Of a stretch of 64,000 nt of DNA, positions 33,708 through 46,678 are shown in pieces. Position 1 is the stretch's first letter; every line of letters starts with the position of its first letter. The translations under genes were made by a program, and so were the position numbers. Source of the stretch: Psilocybe azurescens (Eukaryota > Basidiomycota > Agaricomycetes > Agaricales > Agrocybaceae); assembly GCA_023853785.1 (NCBI GenBank), contig JAJIRX010000880.1:248001-312000 (forward strand). Reading direction: 5' to 3'. The notes under the pieces were generated by a model, which had not been told where the DNA came from, did no database searches, and saw nothing but the letters and a program-made list of their open reading frames with translations.

Positions 33708-34322
33708 ATGAGTCTCCCTCCCGGCATCTATCGTATCTCCCAGTGGGGAACTTCTGAACAACCTCAGGTGTTAACTGCCACCGAAGATGGCGTCACCGTC
33801 CTTCCTCCAGGTAGCGCGCCTGAGAAGGACCAAGAGGTAAAGTATCGCTTTCTGACGAGATCATGAGCCGTCACTTATCTGATCTCTTAGTGGTCCGTTG
33901 AGAGTGCTCCGGATGGAAACGTTGCCATCCAATTCCCCGCTAGGATCTTTCCTTCGCGTTCTCTTTCTTACGAAGGGGAACCAGAACTAGGAAAGAGGAT
34001 CATACTTGGGCCGCTTTTCGACTTTCCGACTCGTCAATGGCGCGTTGAACCTGCGCCGCAGCTGCCCCTGCCCATTCCATACTTGCAAGTCTATGTCTTC
34101 GATATGTCACTCGTTTATTAATTGCCACTTTCATCAGTATTCGTGTTCCGGATCAAGAGCTTGTTGTCGGCGTTTCCCCCATCACAATCTTTCCACCTCA
34201 GGTATGTCACCTTCTTTCGTTCTTAATGGCATCGAAGACTGATCCTGTTGTAGCTTGCACTTGAGACACTTACCCCAGGCCTTGATAAAGCGTGGGTTTT
34301 CGAACGCGTGGGTCCTGAGTGA
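33708..34322 (+). CDS. small beta-trefoil/I66 protease-inhibitor-like protein, copy A
   Basis: ATG at 33708. Exon 1 encodes MSLPPGIYRISQWGTSEQPQ, then TATEDGVTVLPPGSAPEKDQ. An intron (about 33837-33890) joins DQE to WSVESAPDGNVAIQFPARIF. The next part reads RIILGPLFDFPTRQWRVEPA, then PIPYLQVYVFDI. A very short intron (32 bp) or a longer out-of-phase one precedes IRVPDQELVVGVSP. The last exon reads LALETLTPGLDKAWVFERVG with TGA at 34320-34322. About 160 residues, no signal peptide, evenly spaced W/F-containing strands and an AWVFE end resemble the basidiomycete I66 (cospin-type) serine-protease inhibitors. The family call is from memory of the pattern, not a search. This copy is open through all exons. 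Confidence 0.6.
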
Positions 34323-34578
34323 AGTGATATTTCTGTTAAGCGTCGAAGAATTATGTTCCAACATGTTGTAACTTGGAGTAGTCTCGAAACCATGCTTGTA
34401 CCTAGCCAAATTAGCGTTTGAATGCTGAGCGCTGAGTGATCATCGATCAACGGTCACGGCAGACTGATCACTGTGCAGTGCGTCATAGTCCATCAAAATC
34501 AGCTGCACCAGCTGCAGCAACACTAACTCTAGTTCATCTCGACCTCGACATCTGTCACTGCACCACCCCCACCAAAAG

Positions 34579-36640
34579 ATGTCTTCGACGACGAGGCCAG
34601 CGCCGACTCGGCTCCATTTAAATACCCAACTGCCAGGGAGAAGAAAGCCTACGTCCCGTTTAGCCTCACTTGGACTGCCCAACAAAAGAAATGCCACCTC
34701 ATGACCATCGATGTCGCGCTGAGAGTCGGTCATCGGCCTGACGTCAGTGCCAAAATCACAGAGGACATCGAAGACAACACACAAACTCGTCGAGCTCCCT
34801 TCTGCGCCGCTCGCGGATGTCAGTAACGGCCTTACGCTGGTGCATGAGACGGATGGTGGTGTGCGGGAGTACAAAGGCCAAGCGGAGCGCAAGAACAAGA
34901 TGCGGAGAAAAGAGGCGGCTTTCAAACGCATTACTGCGCACTGCGTCGCAGAATTATTCAACATGAAGCTCTTGTCGTTCTTGAAGAGAGAACACAACAT
35001 GTCTCCTAGAGCGTTCGATGAGGCGTTGCATGTCGTGAGTCTATGTCTATTTTTTCACATTAGACCATTATAATTTATTTGTAGATGTATCACTTGCCAC
35101 TATTACCCGGACATGGTCCCAATGCTAATATTCGCTCCTCGGTACCAGCAAAGACTCGCACGTAAAAGACCTTCCCCGCACATCTCTTTGAGGCTGAAGA
35201 AAACGGGTACCAGGGAACATATTTCACATCGCAAGCCGAACGATCCCCAGGTGCCACGAGAGAGTGCTATATTTCCGCGAGCTTTCGCATCCAAACTCGC
35301 GGATCCCGGCCCAGAGAACACGTTACCCCTCTCGGGACTCCCCCCCTGCAGCGGAAACGGACGAAGAAATGACCCCGGTTTCGTCCTAGACCCCGGTTTC
35401 GCGACAGAACCAAAACCAGAGCCAGAAACACCTGTGTCTGAAATCATTCTAGGAGTAGTGCCTACGCCCTATGAAATCGATCCTGGCGCCGAGACTGATC
35501 CTGGCGTATACTCGCAGTGGAAGGAACTTAAACAAACTGAATAGTCAGCCAAGCAGCGTGAGGGGGGAAGTCGCTGGGGTGATATTCTTTGAGTATGGTA
35601 TGGCTGTCTTCTTTGGACTCGATGAACAGCAAGAAAAGGATAACCTGGAAGACGTCGCCAACACAGGTATCATGAAGCGCATGATTGAAAAAGATGATTG
35701 GGAGATTGAGGAATGTCATTTCATGCACGACCCACATATCGCGTATCCTCGTATATACAACGATTTCATCAGTACGTCTTTTCATTCATGCATTCATTCT
35801 AAGTGATCACTCTCTAGCCCTCAAATCCCGCTCACATTGCTCAAACTCTCCATCGCTCACGCCCTGGCACAATCCACGCTCCTCGCGCGCTACGAAACCA
35901 ATGCCCAGCCTGTCCTTTCGCGCCTCTTACTCTCTCCATCCCCAAACAGCTGGCAGTGTCTGGTGCCCTGAAACACCGCCGCAATCAAGCTCTCAAGCTC
36001 ACAGACCGTCTGTTCAAACTACAGAGGGATATCAACCTCGTCGAATGTCTTGTATGTGCCAGAGCTATTCTGGAGTGAGGCCAGTCTAAAGTGTCTGTAT
36101 GACGCGGTCAGAGCGTATATGGAGGTCGGGCCGAGGGTGCAGGTGTTGGGCAAGAAGCTGGGGATGGCGAGTGATTTCGTAAGTCGTTCCTTCTCCGGAG
36201 ACGAGTACTTATATTGCTGACCTGAACTTTTTTTTTTTTTAGTTGGATGCCATTCGTGACCCTCTGAATACTCTGCGATGGAGCCGATAACGTGGATTAT
36301 AATTTGTTGCGTCATCTTCCGTCCGAGTTCAACCAATCAAGTTCGACTAATACGTTCCTTCTTCACATAGGCTCATCTTGATTGCAAGTCTTGTCGAATT
36401 GGTATGCTCATCTTTCCCTCTACATTTATTCAATCTCATCACTAAATTAAATTCACCTCTTTCAAGGCGGAGTAACAGTCGGAGTCATCTTCCACGCAGC
36501 AACGACCGGCATGAAAATGCAAGCGCTCGCTTCTGCCAGTGCTTCTGCTCTTCCTCAACGGGAAGAAACGTACAAGTGTCTCTCCGCCAGATGTGGAAAG
36601 TTCAGGGCTTTACCTGGAGTTCCTGGTTATGTTACAGTGC
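34579..36640 (+). pseudogene. RMD1/DUF155-family gene, copy A, disabled
   Basis: The start MSSTTRPAPTRL is in the same frame as SQRTSKTTHKLVELPSAP and FKRITAHCVAELFNMKLLSF, but two TGA codons lie between (near 34699 and 34723). Later blocks: VIFFEYGMAVFFGLDEQQEK, DDWEIEECHFMHDPHIAYPR, then an exon with KLSIAHALAQSTLLARYE, and a C-terminus with MTQ-proximal membrane segments. This is the RMD1/Sif2 (DUF155) layout. Those proteins carry a C-terminal membrane anchor and act at organelles. Further damage is a TAG replacing GAG in QTEEPAKQ (near 35542) and one-base slips. It is probably a pseudogene. Confidence 0.7.
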
Positions 36641-38821
36641 GTCTGTTATTGATTTTGGTGCACAAAATCTTACAAGGAGATGATGTCAGCTAATAGCAAT
36701 CGATGATCCTATGTTAATTGTTCAACAGTCCAAACAGGCTGCTTTCAATTCGCAAAAGTCTGTATTCGACGGGATAGAACGTGAGCCCAATCTTGGACTG
36801 GTTGCACGCCGTGTTCATGATTCATTTTACAGTCCACGGCGCTAATAGTTACATAATTCATCAGTTCTTTGGTGGCACATCGAACAAGCGAACTGATGGA
36901 TGGGAAGGTATGTGGTATTAAGAATCAATCCCGGTTCCCTTTGGAAGCTCTTAAGGTCATGTTTGAGGTCTTTGGACGCAATGTTGCGCTGAAGTCAACC
37001 CTTGTGGAGGATACAATGACATGACATACTTTTATATATAATGCCCCCTTCAAGTGGCTCTAGACACATTCAATTTCTTGACTGACCATATTCGACATCG
37101 AATTTGATGGTATGTCCGGCCAGGATTTCTGCTGTACATCATGAAATATGCGTACAAACACTTATTGACATCTTTAGGCATTCTGCGGGCACAAAGCAAG
37201 AAGTCCTAGCCTCATACGGTACTTACACACCCTCATCTCGCAAATTATATTGAGTATGGAAAGCCTCTCGATAACACTCCCTACATCCCTCATCTACAAA
37301 CCAATGCAATTTCTGAAGATTGGAGAACGGGTTGCAGTGGTACGCTATGGCAGTTATTGATACTTGGTATAGACAGTGTAATCGTATTTGTATAGTAGAT
37401 TGAAAATCGTGTTACACATATCAAATTGCCTATTCCAAGTTTGTGGTAATTACTTGCCAGCTATTCGCACAAACTCGTGGTCCACAGCAGTGCACGGACC
37501 AAGAGCGGTTGAAGAATTGGTGTTCAAACTGACTATTACACAGCACTGGCTTGTGACCCATCCAATTTAATATTATACTTCTGTCAAAGACCATCCGAAC
37601 ATACCGACTGTGTGGCGCTTTCTGTAAATATAAGAATAGAAAGCAACATTGTGACTTGCGACTTATTATTTCGACCAGTCGTCCATGTCGTTCAAATTGC
37701 TGCAAGCTGAGCAATGCATGTTCCTTGAGCACGTTTTCGATACGCATCAATACCAGCGTGATAAAGTAGTCGGAGCTGCATTTGCTACTTGTCACAAGAT
37801 TGAAGACACTGAACTATCTCACGATAGTTTTGGATTGAAAGACTTCCTTGTCATTTAAATGAAGACAGAATCCTAGCCTTACCTGGTCAAGACCACAATT
37901 CTTTTTTTGCAATGTACTGCAGGTGCAACATTACCACACCTGTCGGCCTTCGAAATTTAATCTGGTGTATGGGGTCGAGCACGTTTGTCATCGACTCGGA
38001 CTTTGGTTGGCTGCCCAAAGTAATGGCATCTTATCCGACAGATGATTTTGATGGGCCTTGAACTCGCATTATCGTCTAGCTTTTTTAATACTGCAGGCGT
38101 GAACACCTATTTGAAATTTAAAAACGGTTTTCAAATAGAACTTCGGTTTAAAAATATATTTCTTCCTAAACGGTAATTAAAATTTCCATATAAGGAACAC
38201 AGGGTCTTTTAACATGTGCATTGTTTCAAAACCGCTTTTTGATTTCAAACCGAGATAGGAGCTTACAACGCAATCTCTAGATGTTCAGGGATTAAGTCAA
38301 TTTTATTTTCCTGACGTTAATCTATGGACTGACATTGATGCTGATATCGAACGGAGTTAATGATTTCTTCCTAGGAACATCTAGTCACCTATCATCTCTT
38401 CGGTACAAACACCTCCTTTCACGTCGCCGCCGTACTCAGGTATGGAAGAGAACATATTGATGGATAAGTTATGAGGTATAAACAAAGGGCTGTCTGTCGT
38501 AACTACCGTCCTCTTTTCGGACTTTTGACATTTGAATAGATGATTTTGGGGGACAATGTGGTGCTCTGATCCTGCCACCTTGATTTGTGAATCCACTTAT
38601 AGCTAATCGTTTCCCCAGCATGAGAGCTTTGAGGGATTCTAGGGAAAATTACTCTTGCTCTGCTAAGGTTGGAGGTATCGATAGAGGGGACTTCCCTCTC
38701 AGAATCGGTGCAGTTTAACAACAAACATACACAGATCATCGGTATATACCGCGGAAAGAAAATATATATAGCGGCTGAATTGGGTAGTGATTCTCCAACT
38801 TGCAGAGGCCTTTTGAACATT

Positions 38822-39438
38822 ATGAGTTTCCCTCGCGGCATCTATCGTATCTCCCACTGGGGAACTTCTGAACAGCCTCAGGTTTTAACCGCCACCGAAG
38901 ATGGCGTCGTCACCATTCTGCCTCCAGGTAGCGCGCCTGAAAGGGACCAAGAGGTAAAATGTCGCTTTCTGACGAGATCATGGTCCGTCACTTATCTGCT
39001 CTCTCAGTGGTTCGTTGAAAGTCTTCCGAATGGAAACGTTGCCATCCAGATCCCCGCTAGGCTCTTTCCTTCGCGTTCGCTTTCTTACGAAGGGGAACCA
39101 GAACCGGAAAAGAGGATCAAGCTTGGTCCAGTTTCGAACTTCCCCACACGTGAATGGCGCATTGAACCTGCGCCGCAGCGCCCCAGCCCACTCCATTCTT
39201 GCGAGTCTATGTCTTCGATATGTCACTCGTTAATTAATTTCCACTTTCATCAGTATTCGTGTTCCGGATCAAGAGCTTGCTGTCGGCATTTCCCCCTTCA
39301 CAGCCTATCCACCTGTGGTATGTTCTCTCCTTTCGTCCTTAATGGCATCGAAGACTGATCTTATTGTAGCTTGGACTGGAGAAATTTACCCCCGACCTTC
39401 GTAACGCGTGGGTTTTCGAACTCGTGGGTCCTGAGTGA
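38822..39438 (+). CDS. I66-inhibitor-like protein, copy B
   Basis: Starts MSFPRGIYRISHWGTSEQPQ. The first intron is conserved, and TFPS-type strands follow (NGNVAIQIPARLFPSRSLSY). The last exon reads LGLEKFTPDLRNAWVFELVG with stop at 39436-39438. Relative to copies A and C, one base is missing around CGCCCCAGCCC (near 39180), so PIPYLRVYVFD is read out of frame as SPLHSCESM. This is either a homopolymer error or a disabling change. The 5' half and last exon are intact and match the other copies closely. Confidence 0.5.
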
Positions 39439-39516
39439 AGTGATATTTCTGTTAAGCGTCGAAGAATTACGTTTCAACTCGTTGTAACTTGAAGTAGTCT
39501 CGAAACTATGCTTGTA

Positions 39517-40735
39517 CCTATATGTCTCTAGTACCGTCCTTACAAGATTTACTATGTTGCTGTACTTGTTTCACTAGAAACCTATCTAATTTAAATGCAG
39601 GTCTCAGGCGCCACCCGGGACAAACGTTCAAGCAACAAAGGAGAGTTGCCAAATTCAAATAATTGCACTCAATTGGGCGTGATCTATGTTGAGTTAGTGT
39701 GCCGCAGTGTGCCGCAGTGTGCGGTTGGTCATTTAGATTCTTCTGCGAATCTCCGTGCTTTCGTATGTAAGATTATATACGACACACGGCATGCTCGCGG
39801 TTGTTTCATGTTGTTTCCTGATGTAATCTTTTTCTGCAGAGTAACTGCCTTGGGGGTCAACACTGTCGTCTATACTTTGGCTCTATCACGAGTAAGTAAT
39901 AGTGTCAAGTACTAGTTTTTGAGAATATCATATTTCTTCGGGGCGTTGTTTGAAGGAATTGGGGTTGCTCTCTGTGAAAAGTAGCAAAAGCAGTCATTAA
40001 GAAGTTGTGACTTCCAATGCGATCCTTTTATTCTCATTGGAAAAGGTCTGAATACCTTGTAAATGCAAGTCCAAGACTCGCAGTCACTACTGTTTCCGTT
40101 TTGATTAACTGCAGCATCCTTATCTCGGGTTTTTTTTTAAAAAAAAAAAGTCAATCAGCTAACATAAAGTTCTCAATTGCGAAACGATGTCTTCTCTTCC
40201 CTTGTGTAGGTTACAATTTGACTGAGCACCGATTTGAGCAATCTCCTGAAGGGTGCCGCAGAGAACTCCAGTATGGGTTGACCGATTGAACATTTAATCT
40301 CCGTACATAGACGGAATAGTTCTTAAATATAGATTCAAATTCTCAACTTTCATAGATATCAACTCGAACGCCCTGGACATATAACTATTGTTCCCAGACA
40401 TATAGTTCGAGGTCCCAGACATAAGACTCTGGGGTATTGAGATATAGAAGTCTGGTGAACACACATAAAATTATCTATCCCATATATTGAAAATTGTCGC
40501 ACACATTTCTTTGGCTCAATCCCAATGCTAATATAATCCAAAATGTCCAACGATAATCAATCGGGTAAGCTTAGACTTCTCTGAACATGGCTATCACTTG
40601 ACTAGGTCTTGGCTAATTTCTATCATTGTCATCGTATGTGGGCACTCATGTACATAGAAATTCTTACGGCTACGTTCCCTCTCAGCGCAACTGCAGTCAT
40701 CTTTATCCTGCTCTTTGCCGCTTCCACTCATGAGT
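39517..40735. repeat. 1.2-kb spacer shared by units B and C only
   Basis: Sequence between CTTGTACCTA and AAGCGCTGAGTGACGTCAG is present in units B (here) and C (53168-54350) and absent from A and D, where the flanks are nearly adjacent. No convincing gene is inside. Confidence 0.7.
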
Positions 40736-40834
40736 ACTAAGCGCTGAGTGACGTCAGTGGTCACAGCAGACTGTAATCACTGTGCAGTGTGTCACAGTCC
40801 ATCAAAATCGGCTGAACAACACTAACTCCAGCTC

Positions 40835-43800
40835 ACTTGTATTGTGGGCCGAGGCTTTGCCCGGCATTACGAAGTCCTTTTTTTATTTTTACACTGTATT
40901 CTTTGAGCCTCAGCATCGGCAATTATAGTATTTGTACCAGAACCTAAAGAAAAATATATTATATAATTGTTATTTCTTATATTATCAATCATACTAAATT
41001 GTTGAATCCACCTCTGTCAGCCTTAGATCCAAACAGAACATCAAACTTACATAAAAGGGAATAAGTCAAATGGTCAAATGAGGAGTTGAACAGCAGACAG
41101 TCATGCAAAGGTGTGTCCAAAGAATGTGATTAATTTGGTGGGATATATTTTATGAACTGTACATTTTAACGGGAAGGGAAAAATTAGTAAGTGGGGAATG
41201 AGTTAGAGAGGAATTAGAAAAAGTGATGTAAGTAATTGATGCGTGCAAGTGAAAGAGTCAAACTCTGAATCACACAGAGAACACAATTCAGAGTGCATGC
41301 AAAGCTTATCAGATGGGCTCATGAACTACCATTGTGAATAAAAAGAATTGAATTCTTGAGTAAATTTAAATGATTTCTTCTTTTTCTCCACCAATAACTC
41401 TTTGTTACAATACTAGCTCTATACACTTTCATGTGTTCTACTGAGCAAGAGAATTCTCAGACTAAAGATAAGAGTTCTATTATGCAATAATAGGATTCTA
41501 TTAAACATTAGCTCAGTTTTTGCAGCATTGGCTGCTTCTTTATTGCAATATCTGGAGAATTTTAAAACATTTTGAACTTCAGGTTAGTAGAGTTTTCTCA
41601 ATATATTCCTACCACACTGACAGGCAGCCAATGCATCCTCATACACACCACATTTTCTGTTGACACCATTGCTGTCTCTTTCTGTACATATTTTTGGCTC
41701 CATCACTATAGCAGTCATCAACTTAGAAAAGAAACAGACTGGTTATTGATTGTATTTGTCCTTGGCAAATAGTATCATTAGTAGAGACATAACACATTAA
41801 AGTTACAGATCACAGCAATAGGACTATACAGATTTCAAAATATGCTGAAACACTAACAAATATTCTTGTTAGGCACAACCAAACATTACAGAAAGAAATA
41901 GTCTACCTGCCAAAATGTCTATTCAATTATTGGAGTGAACAATATATCAAAGTCCAAAGAACAGAAAAACAAAGGGATACAAAACAGGTACAAGATACTA
42001 CAAAACATAAAAAATATAGTCAAATACTGAGGACATAATATCAAGTTTGAATATACCAAGTTTCATTGTTCACAGTAAGGGAAGAGGTTAAAAAGAAGAA
42101 AAAACAAAGGTGTCATATAATATAGCAACATATACATGACAGAATCACAAACAATACAAACATCAAAACAACAACCACAGTCCATGGACCCCAGCTATGA
42201 CTTGATAGAGGCCAAGGCCACATTGGAGCAGGTGCACACAGATGCACAGCACAATGTGAAAGAATCAACTGCAATGTCAGAATTCAATGTAAGTTTGTGC
42301 TATTATATTAACAAAACATTATCCACTAGCTGAAGACGTTGTTGACAGGATGACAACTACCACATGGTGTTTGTCAAGCAACTGCATTCATGGCATGTAA
42401 CAAGAAAACCAAAAATGATAAAAAGATACTCACTACATAACAGCATGAAACATGTCAAACCAGTGGCATTTAAGACTGGAGACATAGTATGGATCACTAT
42501 GTTCTTTGTAGCATATGTGAACAAGGACAATGCTGCATCAATGAACATTGTGCTGAAGGCATTGACATTGATAGAAGAGAAGGTAGGCAACTTCTATGGC
42601 CTCACATTGAAACAAATTGTATTGCTATACAATGATATCAAAACAAATCCAATCAGAAACATGAAGCAGACTCATTAAAGACAATGCAGAAGATCATCAT
42701 CATCAAAAGAAAGAGAGTATTTGATGAAGAGAAGAACATGTACCACAGCATGGAACACATGTTCATCAGCAGCTGAACAGTGCCCATATAGGTAACACAT
42801 GTCAACTATTATAATTAACATTACATATTTGACATGTAGCACTACATATAATTTAATGTGCATATAGCACTATTGTTATAGTATATTTGCATTCCATAGA
42901 TCCCTTTGCCCTCATTCCAAAATTCCAGCCCAAGACTGTTTCATTCTCTTCTCTTAAAGAACTGACCAAAACGGCTGTACAATACACATTTAGATAGTTA
43001 ATTAATCCATCTAGATAGTGGACACTTTCTTTTTCTTGAAACTACATGTGATTTCCTCTTTAAATATGAATAGCAAGATCCCAGAAGGAAGCAATGCCTG
43101 TTTAAGCATCTCCAATAACTGAGCATTGCAGAGTCCACTTAGAATAAAACAAGCATCAGTCCTTGGCCAGATAACAAACTAGTAGTGTAGAACTTTACAG
43201 AATATGCTTGACAGTTGTAGAAATACTTTCCTGTATTTAAAAGAGTTCAAATGAGGCCAGAAGAATCTTAACTCGTTTTATTACCCATTCTTTGTGTGAA
43301 CTTTTACAAGATATTCATAAGACTTGAACTCATTAAAGTCTCAAGCTTCTGAGCTGCAAATTGCACAAAATATTACACTTACAGCTGAATCACTCTCTGA
43401 AGGATCACCTTTATTTTTTACTACTCAATCTATTTCATAGGTCTAGGGATACCCATTATGCTACTAGATATCTTACTTAGGATAAATTCAATCTTATCTA
43501 AGTGTTCAGATACATCTTAAAGCATGTATTCAAGGATCAATACACCAATCATTATATAAGTCATAACAACTACAGACTTGAAATGAGACTTACAAATACT
43601 ATATTTTTTGCAGACAGTAGCAGTAAAGAATACTATTAATATACACAGAAGCCAGTTATACACGTAAGGACTATATGAAATTATTGACAGATGACACAAA
43701 AGACTAATAATATGTTGCACCAAAACACTGCTAAACTGTAGTCAGATCAAACAGCTACTTGGCATTACAAAAGTGACTGAGCACCATGTGATTTTATATT

Positions 43801-44675
43801 CCCAATGGATATTCATGTTAAGGCTATTTTAAAAACAAAGGATGGTCATATACCTTTCTAAATTTGCTGAAGCACTCATGTATATATATTCTTTATTATC
43901 TATAATTTTTGAAGTTCTACATTTCCTTGTTCACTTGTGAGTGAACAAACATGTCAATGAAGAGTTTTAATATGTATGTCATGCAGTGCTCAGTCACTTT
44001 TTGCAATGCTGAGTAAGGATATACACTATGTAGGACTGTATATCAACACCAACAAGAGTATAAAACTGTAGAAAGACATGCAGGAAAATAAGCAGACATA
44101 TCCCAAGGGCAATGGGGAGACAACAATGATGGGGGAAGGAAAGAGAAAGAAAGAAACAGATTTCCCTCATGTGTCTGTATAGCCCCACGCTGCAAAAAAA
44201 TATTCGGAGTCAACCGAGCGACTACAATCACCATGTGCAATACAATCCATAAAAGAAAAATGTTTGAGCCTAAGGCTATATCCTCGTGCTGCCAATAGAA
44301 GCGGAAATAACCGAGCGGCCAAATATGACCAGATTTAAATATAAATATCACGTGAAAACATTAACTAAAGAGGAAATACTTTCAGGCCTTCTATCCCCTT
44401 CTGATCTCCCAATCAATCAATTTGTCAACATCAGCCAATCAGCGATTATAACACATGCCACAAAAAAATTAATATATTATTATTTATCGTTATCGTATCA
44501 TATCGGTCGGTCGGAAGTAAGCAGCTGAAAATGCCACTTTTTGAGTAACACGTGCTTGATGTTACAAGGTCACATCACGTTATAATATAAATCACGTTAT
44601 CGAAGATAGATTTTGTGACAACAGCAGGGGTCCCTGGTTAAAGAACGAGTCTATTACTACGTAATAGGACTCGTA
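40835..44675 (-). mobile_element. Helentron/Helitron2-like element, 3.84 kb, AT-rich, minus orientation
   Basis: Read on the minus strand, the right end starts TACGAGTCCTATTACGTAG and continues to GACTCGTTCTTTA, the same pattern as the 5' end of the 1.15-kb elements at 46858 and 56986. The left end carries AAGGACTTCGTAATGCC, then a GCCGGGcaaagCCTCGGC hairpin and a short tail, as at their 3' ends. Flanks rejoin to the uninterrupted sequence of unit C (CAGCTCATCTCGACC). The interior is AT-rich, unlike the host, and I see no helicase or Rep ORF, so it is non-autonomous. It carries one small spliced gene (42136-42678) and separates RMD1-like copy B from its upstream region. Confidence 0.7.
42136..42678 (+). 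CDS. small two-exon gene inside the Helentron-like element
   Basis: Exon 1 starts MTESQTIQTSKQQPQSMDPS and ends MSEFN. The intron GTAAGTTTGTG...TTGACAG (about 42289-42350) joins in phase to DDNYHMVFVKQLHSWHVTRK. The protein continues YSLHNSMKHVKPVAFKTGDI and TMFFVAYVNKDNAASMNIVL, and stops at 42676-42678, giving about 160 residues. The pattern of a basic start then GDIVW and an S/M-N-hydrophobic strand recalls hypothetical proteins scattered in agaricomycete genomes, often in repeats. No function can be assigned. It could be cargo or the remnant of the element's own gene. Confidence 0.5.
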
Positions 44676-44718
44676 ATCTCGACCTCGACACCTGTCACCG
44701 CACCGCCCCCACCAAATA

Positions 44719-46678
44719 GATGTCTTCGACGACGAAGCCAGCGCCGACTCGGCTCCCTTCAAATATCCGACTGCCAAGGTGAAGAAAGCCTATGTCCCGT
44801 CTAGCTTCACTTGGGTGGTCGAACAAAGAATTGCCGCCTCGTGACCCTCTATATCTCGCCGGTCGTCCGTCACCGGCCTGACGTCAATGCCAAAATCACA
44901 GAGGACATCGAAGACAACGCACAAGCTCGTCGAGTTCCCTTTTGCGCCGCTTGCGGTTGTCAGTGATGGCCTGACGCTGGGGCATGATGGGGACAGTGGT
45001 GTGCGGAAGTACAAAAGCCAGGCGAAGCGCATAAACAAGGTGTAGAGATAAGAGGCGGCTTTCAAACATATCACTGCGCACTGTATCGCAGAGTCATTCA
45101 AGATGAAGCTCTTGTCGTCATTCTTGAAGAGAGAACACAATGTATCTCCTAGAGCGTTCTACGAGGCGTTGTATGTCGTAAGTCTGTCTATTTTGTTCAC
45201 ATCAGATCATTATAACTTCCCTGTAGATGTATTACTTGCCACTATTGCCGGGACATGGTCCCAACGCCAATATTCGCTCCTCGGTACTAGCAAAGACACG
45301 CACAGAAATGACCTTCCCGCACATCTCTCCGGGGCTGAAGAAAATGGGTGCCAGGGAACATATTTCACATCGCAAGCCGAACGATGCTCAAGTGACACGA
45401 GAGAGGGCTACATTTCCTCGAGCTCGCCCGTTCAAACTCGCGGATCCCGGCCCAGAGAACCGGTCGCCACCCTCCGGACTCCTCTCCAGCGGAGACGGAC
45501 GAAGAAAATCATCCCGGTTTCGTCACAGATTCCGGTTCGCTACAGAACCTGATATCTGATTCGCGACGGAAGCAGAGCCAGAGCCAGAAACACTTGTGTC
45601 TGAAATCATCCCAGGAGTGGTGCCTACGCCCTACGAGGTCAATCCTGGCGCGGAGACTGATCCTGGCGTATACTCGCAGTGGAAGGACACCGAACAAACT
45701 GAAGAGCCCGCCAAGCAGCGTGTGGAGGAGGTCGCTGAGATGGTGTTCTTTGGGTATGATTTGGCTGTCTTCTTTGGACCCGATGAACAGCAGGAAAAGG
45801 ACACATCGCGTATCCTCGTATATGCAACGATTTCTTCAACACGCCTTTTCATTCTTTCCCTGTTTCTTTCTAAGTGATCACTCTCTAGCCCTCAAATCCC
45901 GCTCACATTGCTCAAACTCTCCATCGCTCACGCCCTGGCACAATCCACGCTCCTCGCGCGCTACGAAATCAATGCCCAGCGTGTCCTTTCGTCCCCTCTT
46001 ACTCTCTCCATCCCCAAACAGCTGGACGTGTCCGGTGCCCTGAAACACCGCCGCCATGACACTCTCAAGTCTACAGGCCGACTGTTCAAACTGCGGAGCG
46101 ATGTCAACTTCGTGTCGAATATCTTGGATGTGCCAGAGCTATTATGGAGTGAGGCTAGTCTACGGGATCTGTATGACGCGGTCAGAGAGTATATGGAGAT
46201 CGGGCCGAGGGTACAGGCGTTGAACGAGAAGCTGAGGGCGGCGAGTGATTTGGTAAGTCGTTCCTTCTCCGGAGACGAGTGTATTGCTAATTTAAACTTT
46301 TTATTTTTAGTTGGACGCCATTTGTGACCATCTGAATAACTCTGCGACGGAGCGGATAACGTGGATTGTTATCTGGTGCGTCTTCTTCGTTCGACCAATA
46401 CGTTTCTTCTTCACATAGGCTCGTCTTAGTTGCATGTCTTGTCGAACTGATATGCTCATTTTCCCCTCTACATTTATTCAATCTCATCACTAAATTAAAT
46501 TCACCTCTTTCAAGGCGAATTAGTAGCCAGAGTCATCTTCCACGCAGCAACGACCGGTACGAAAATGGAAGCGCTCGCTGCTGCCAGTCCTTTTGCTCTT
46601 CCTTCTCAGATACCACGGGAAGAAACGCTCAAGGTGCCCGAGCGTTTAGTGGTGGTCCAGTCGCAATCGCAGTCGTGA
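44719..46678 (+). pseudogene. RMD1/DUF155-family gene, copy B
   Basis: Best-preserved C-terminal half of the array. The ORF includes LKLSIAHALAQSTLLARYEI, then LSIPKQLDVSGALKHRRHD, VPELLWSEASLRDLYDAVRE and LNEKLRAASDL, an intron, LDAICDHLNNSATERITWIV, an intron, then a short membrane-type exon (LVLVACLVEL), then VARVIFHAATTGTKMEALAA, with a stop at 46676-46678. These are the hallmark blocks of RMD1-type proteins. The N-terminal half is broken: MSSTTKPAPTRLPSNIRLPR then TGA, and TAG/TAA in the GTGTAGAGATAAG stretch near 45043. Its upstream region is displaced by the 3.84-kb element. It is probably dead unless a shorter protein starts downstream. Confidence 0.65.

Larger units (their letters stand above)
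31558..36668. repeat. tandem-array unit A (X segment, I66-like gene, RMD1-like pseudogene)
   Basis: First of four diverged copies of a unit of roughly 5 kb. Recognisable shared stretches include CCTATGTTAATTGTTCAA near the start, TTTAATCTGGTGTATGGGGT (about 32828), the I66-like gene and the RMD1-like block. Unit B begins with the same start sequence at about 36669. Unit A lacks the 1.2-kb spacer found in B and C. Confidence 0.85.

Noticed and set aside
34440..35000. 186-codon minus-strand ORF in array unit A
   Set aside because: It is antisense to the RMD1-like N-terminal region, whose plus-strand motifs are recognisable. The equivalent minus-strand ORFs in the other units are just as degenerate.
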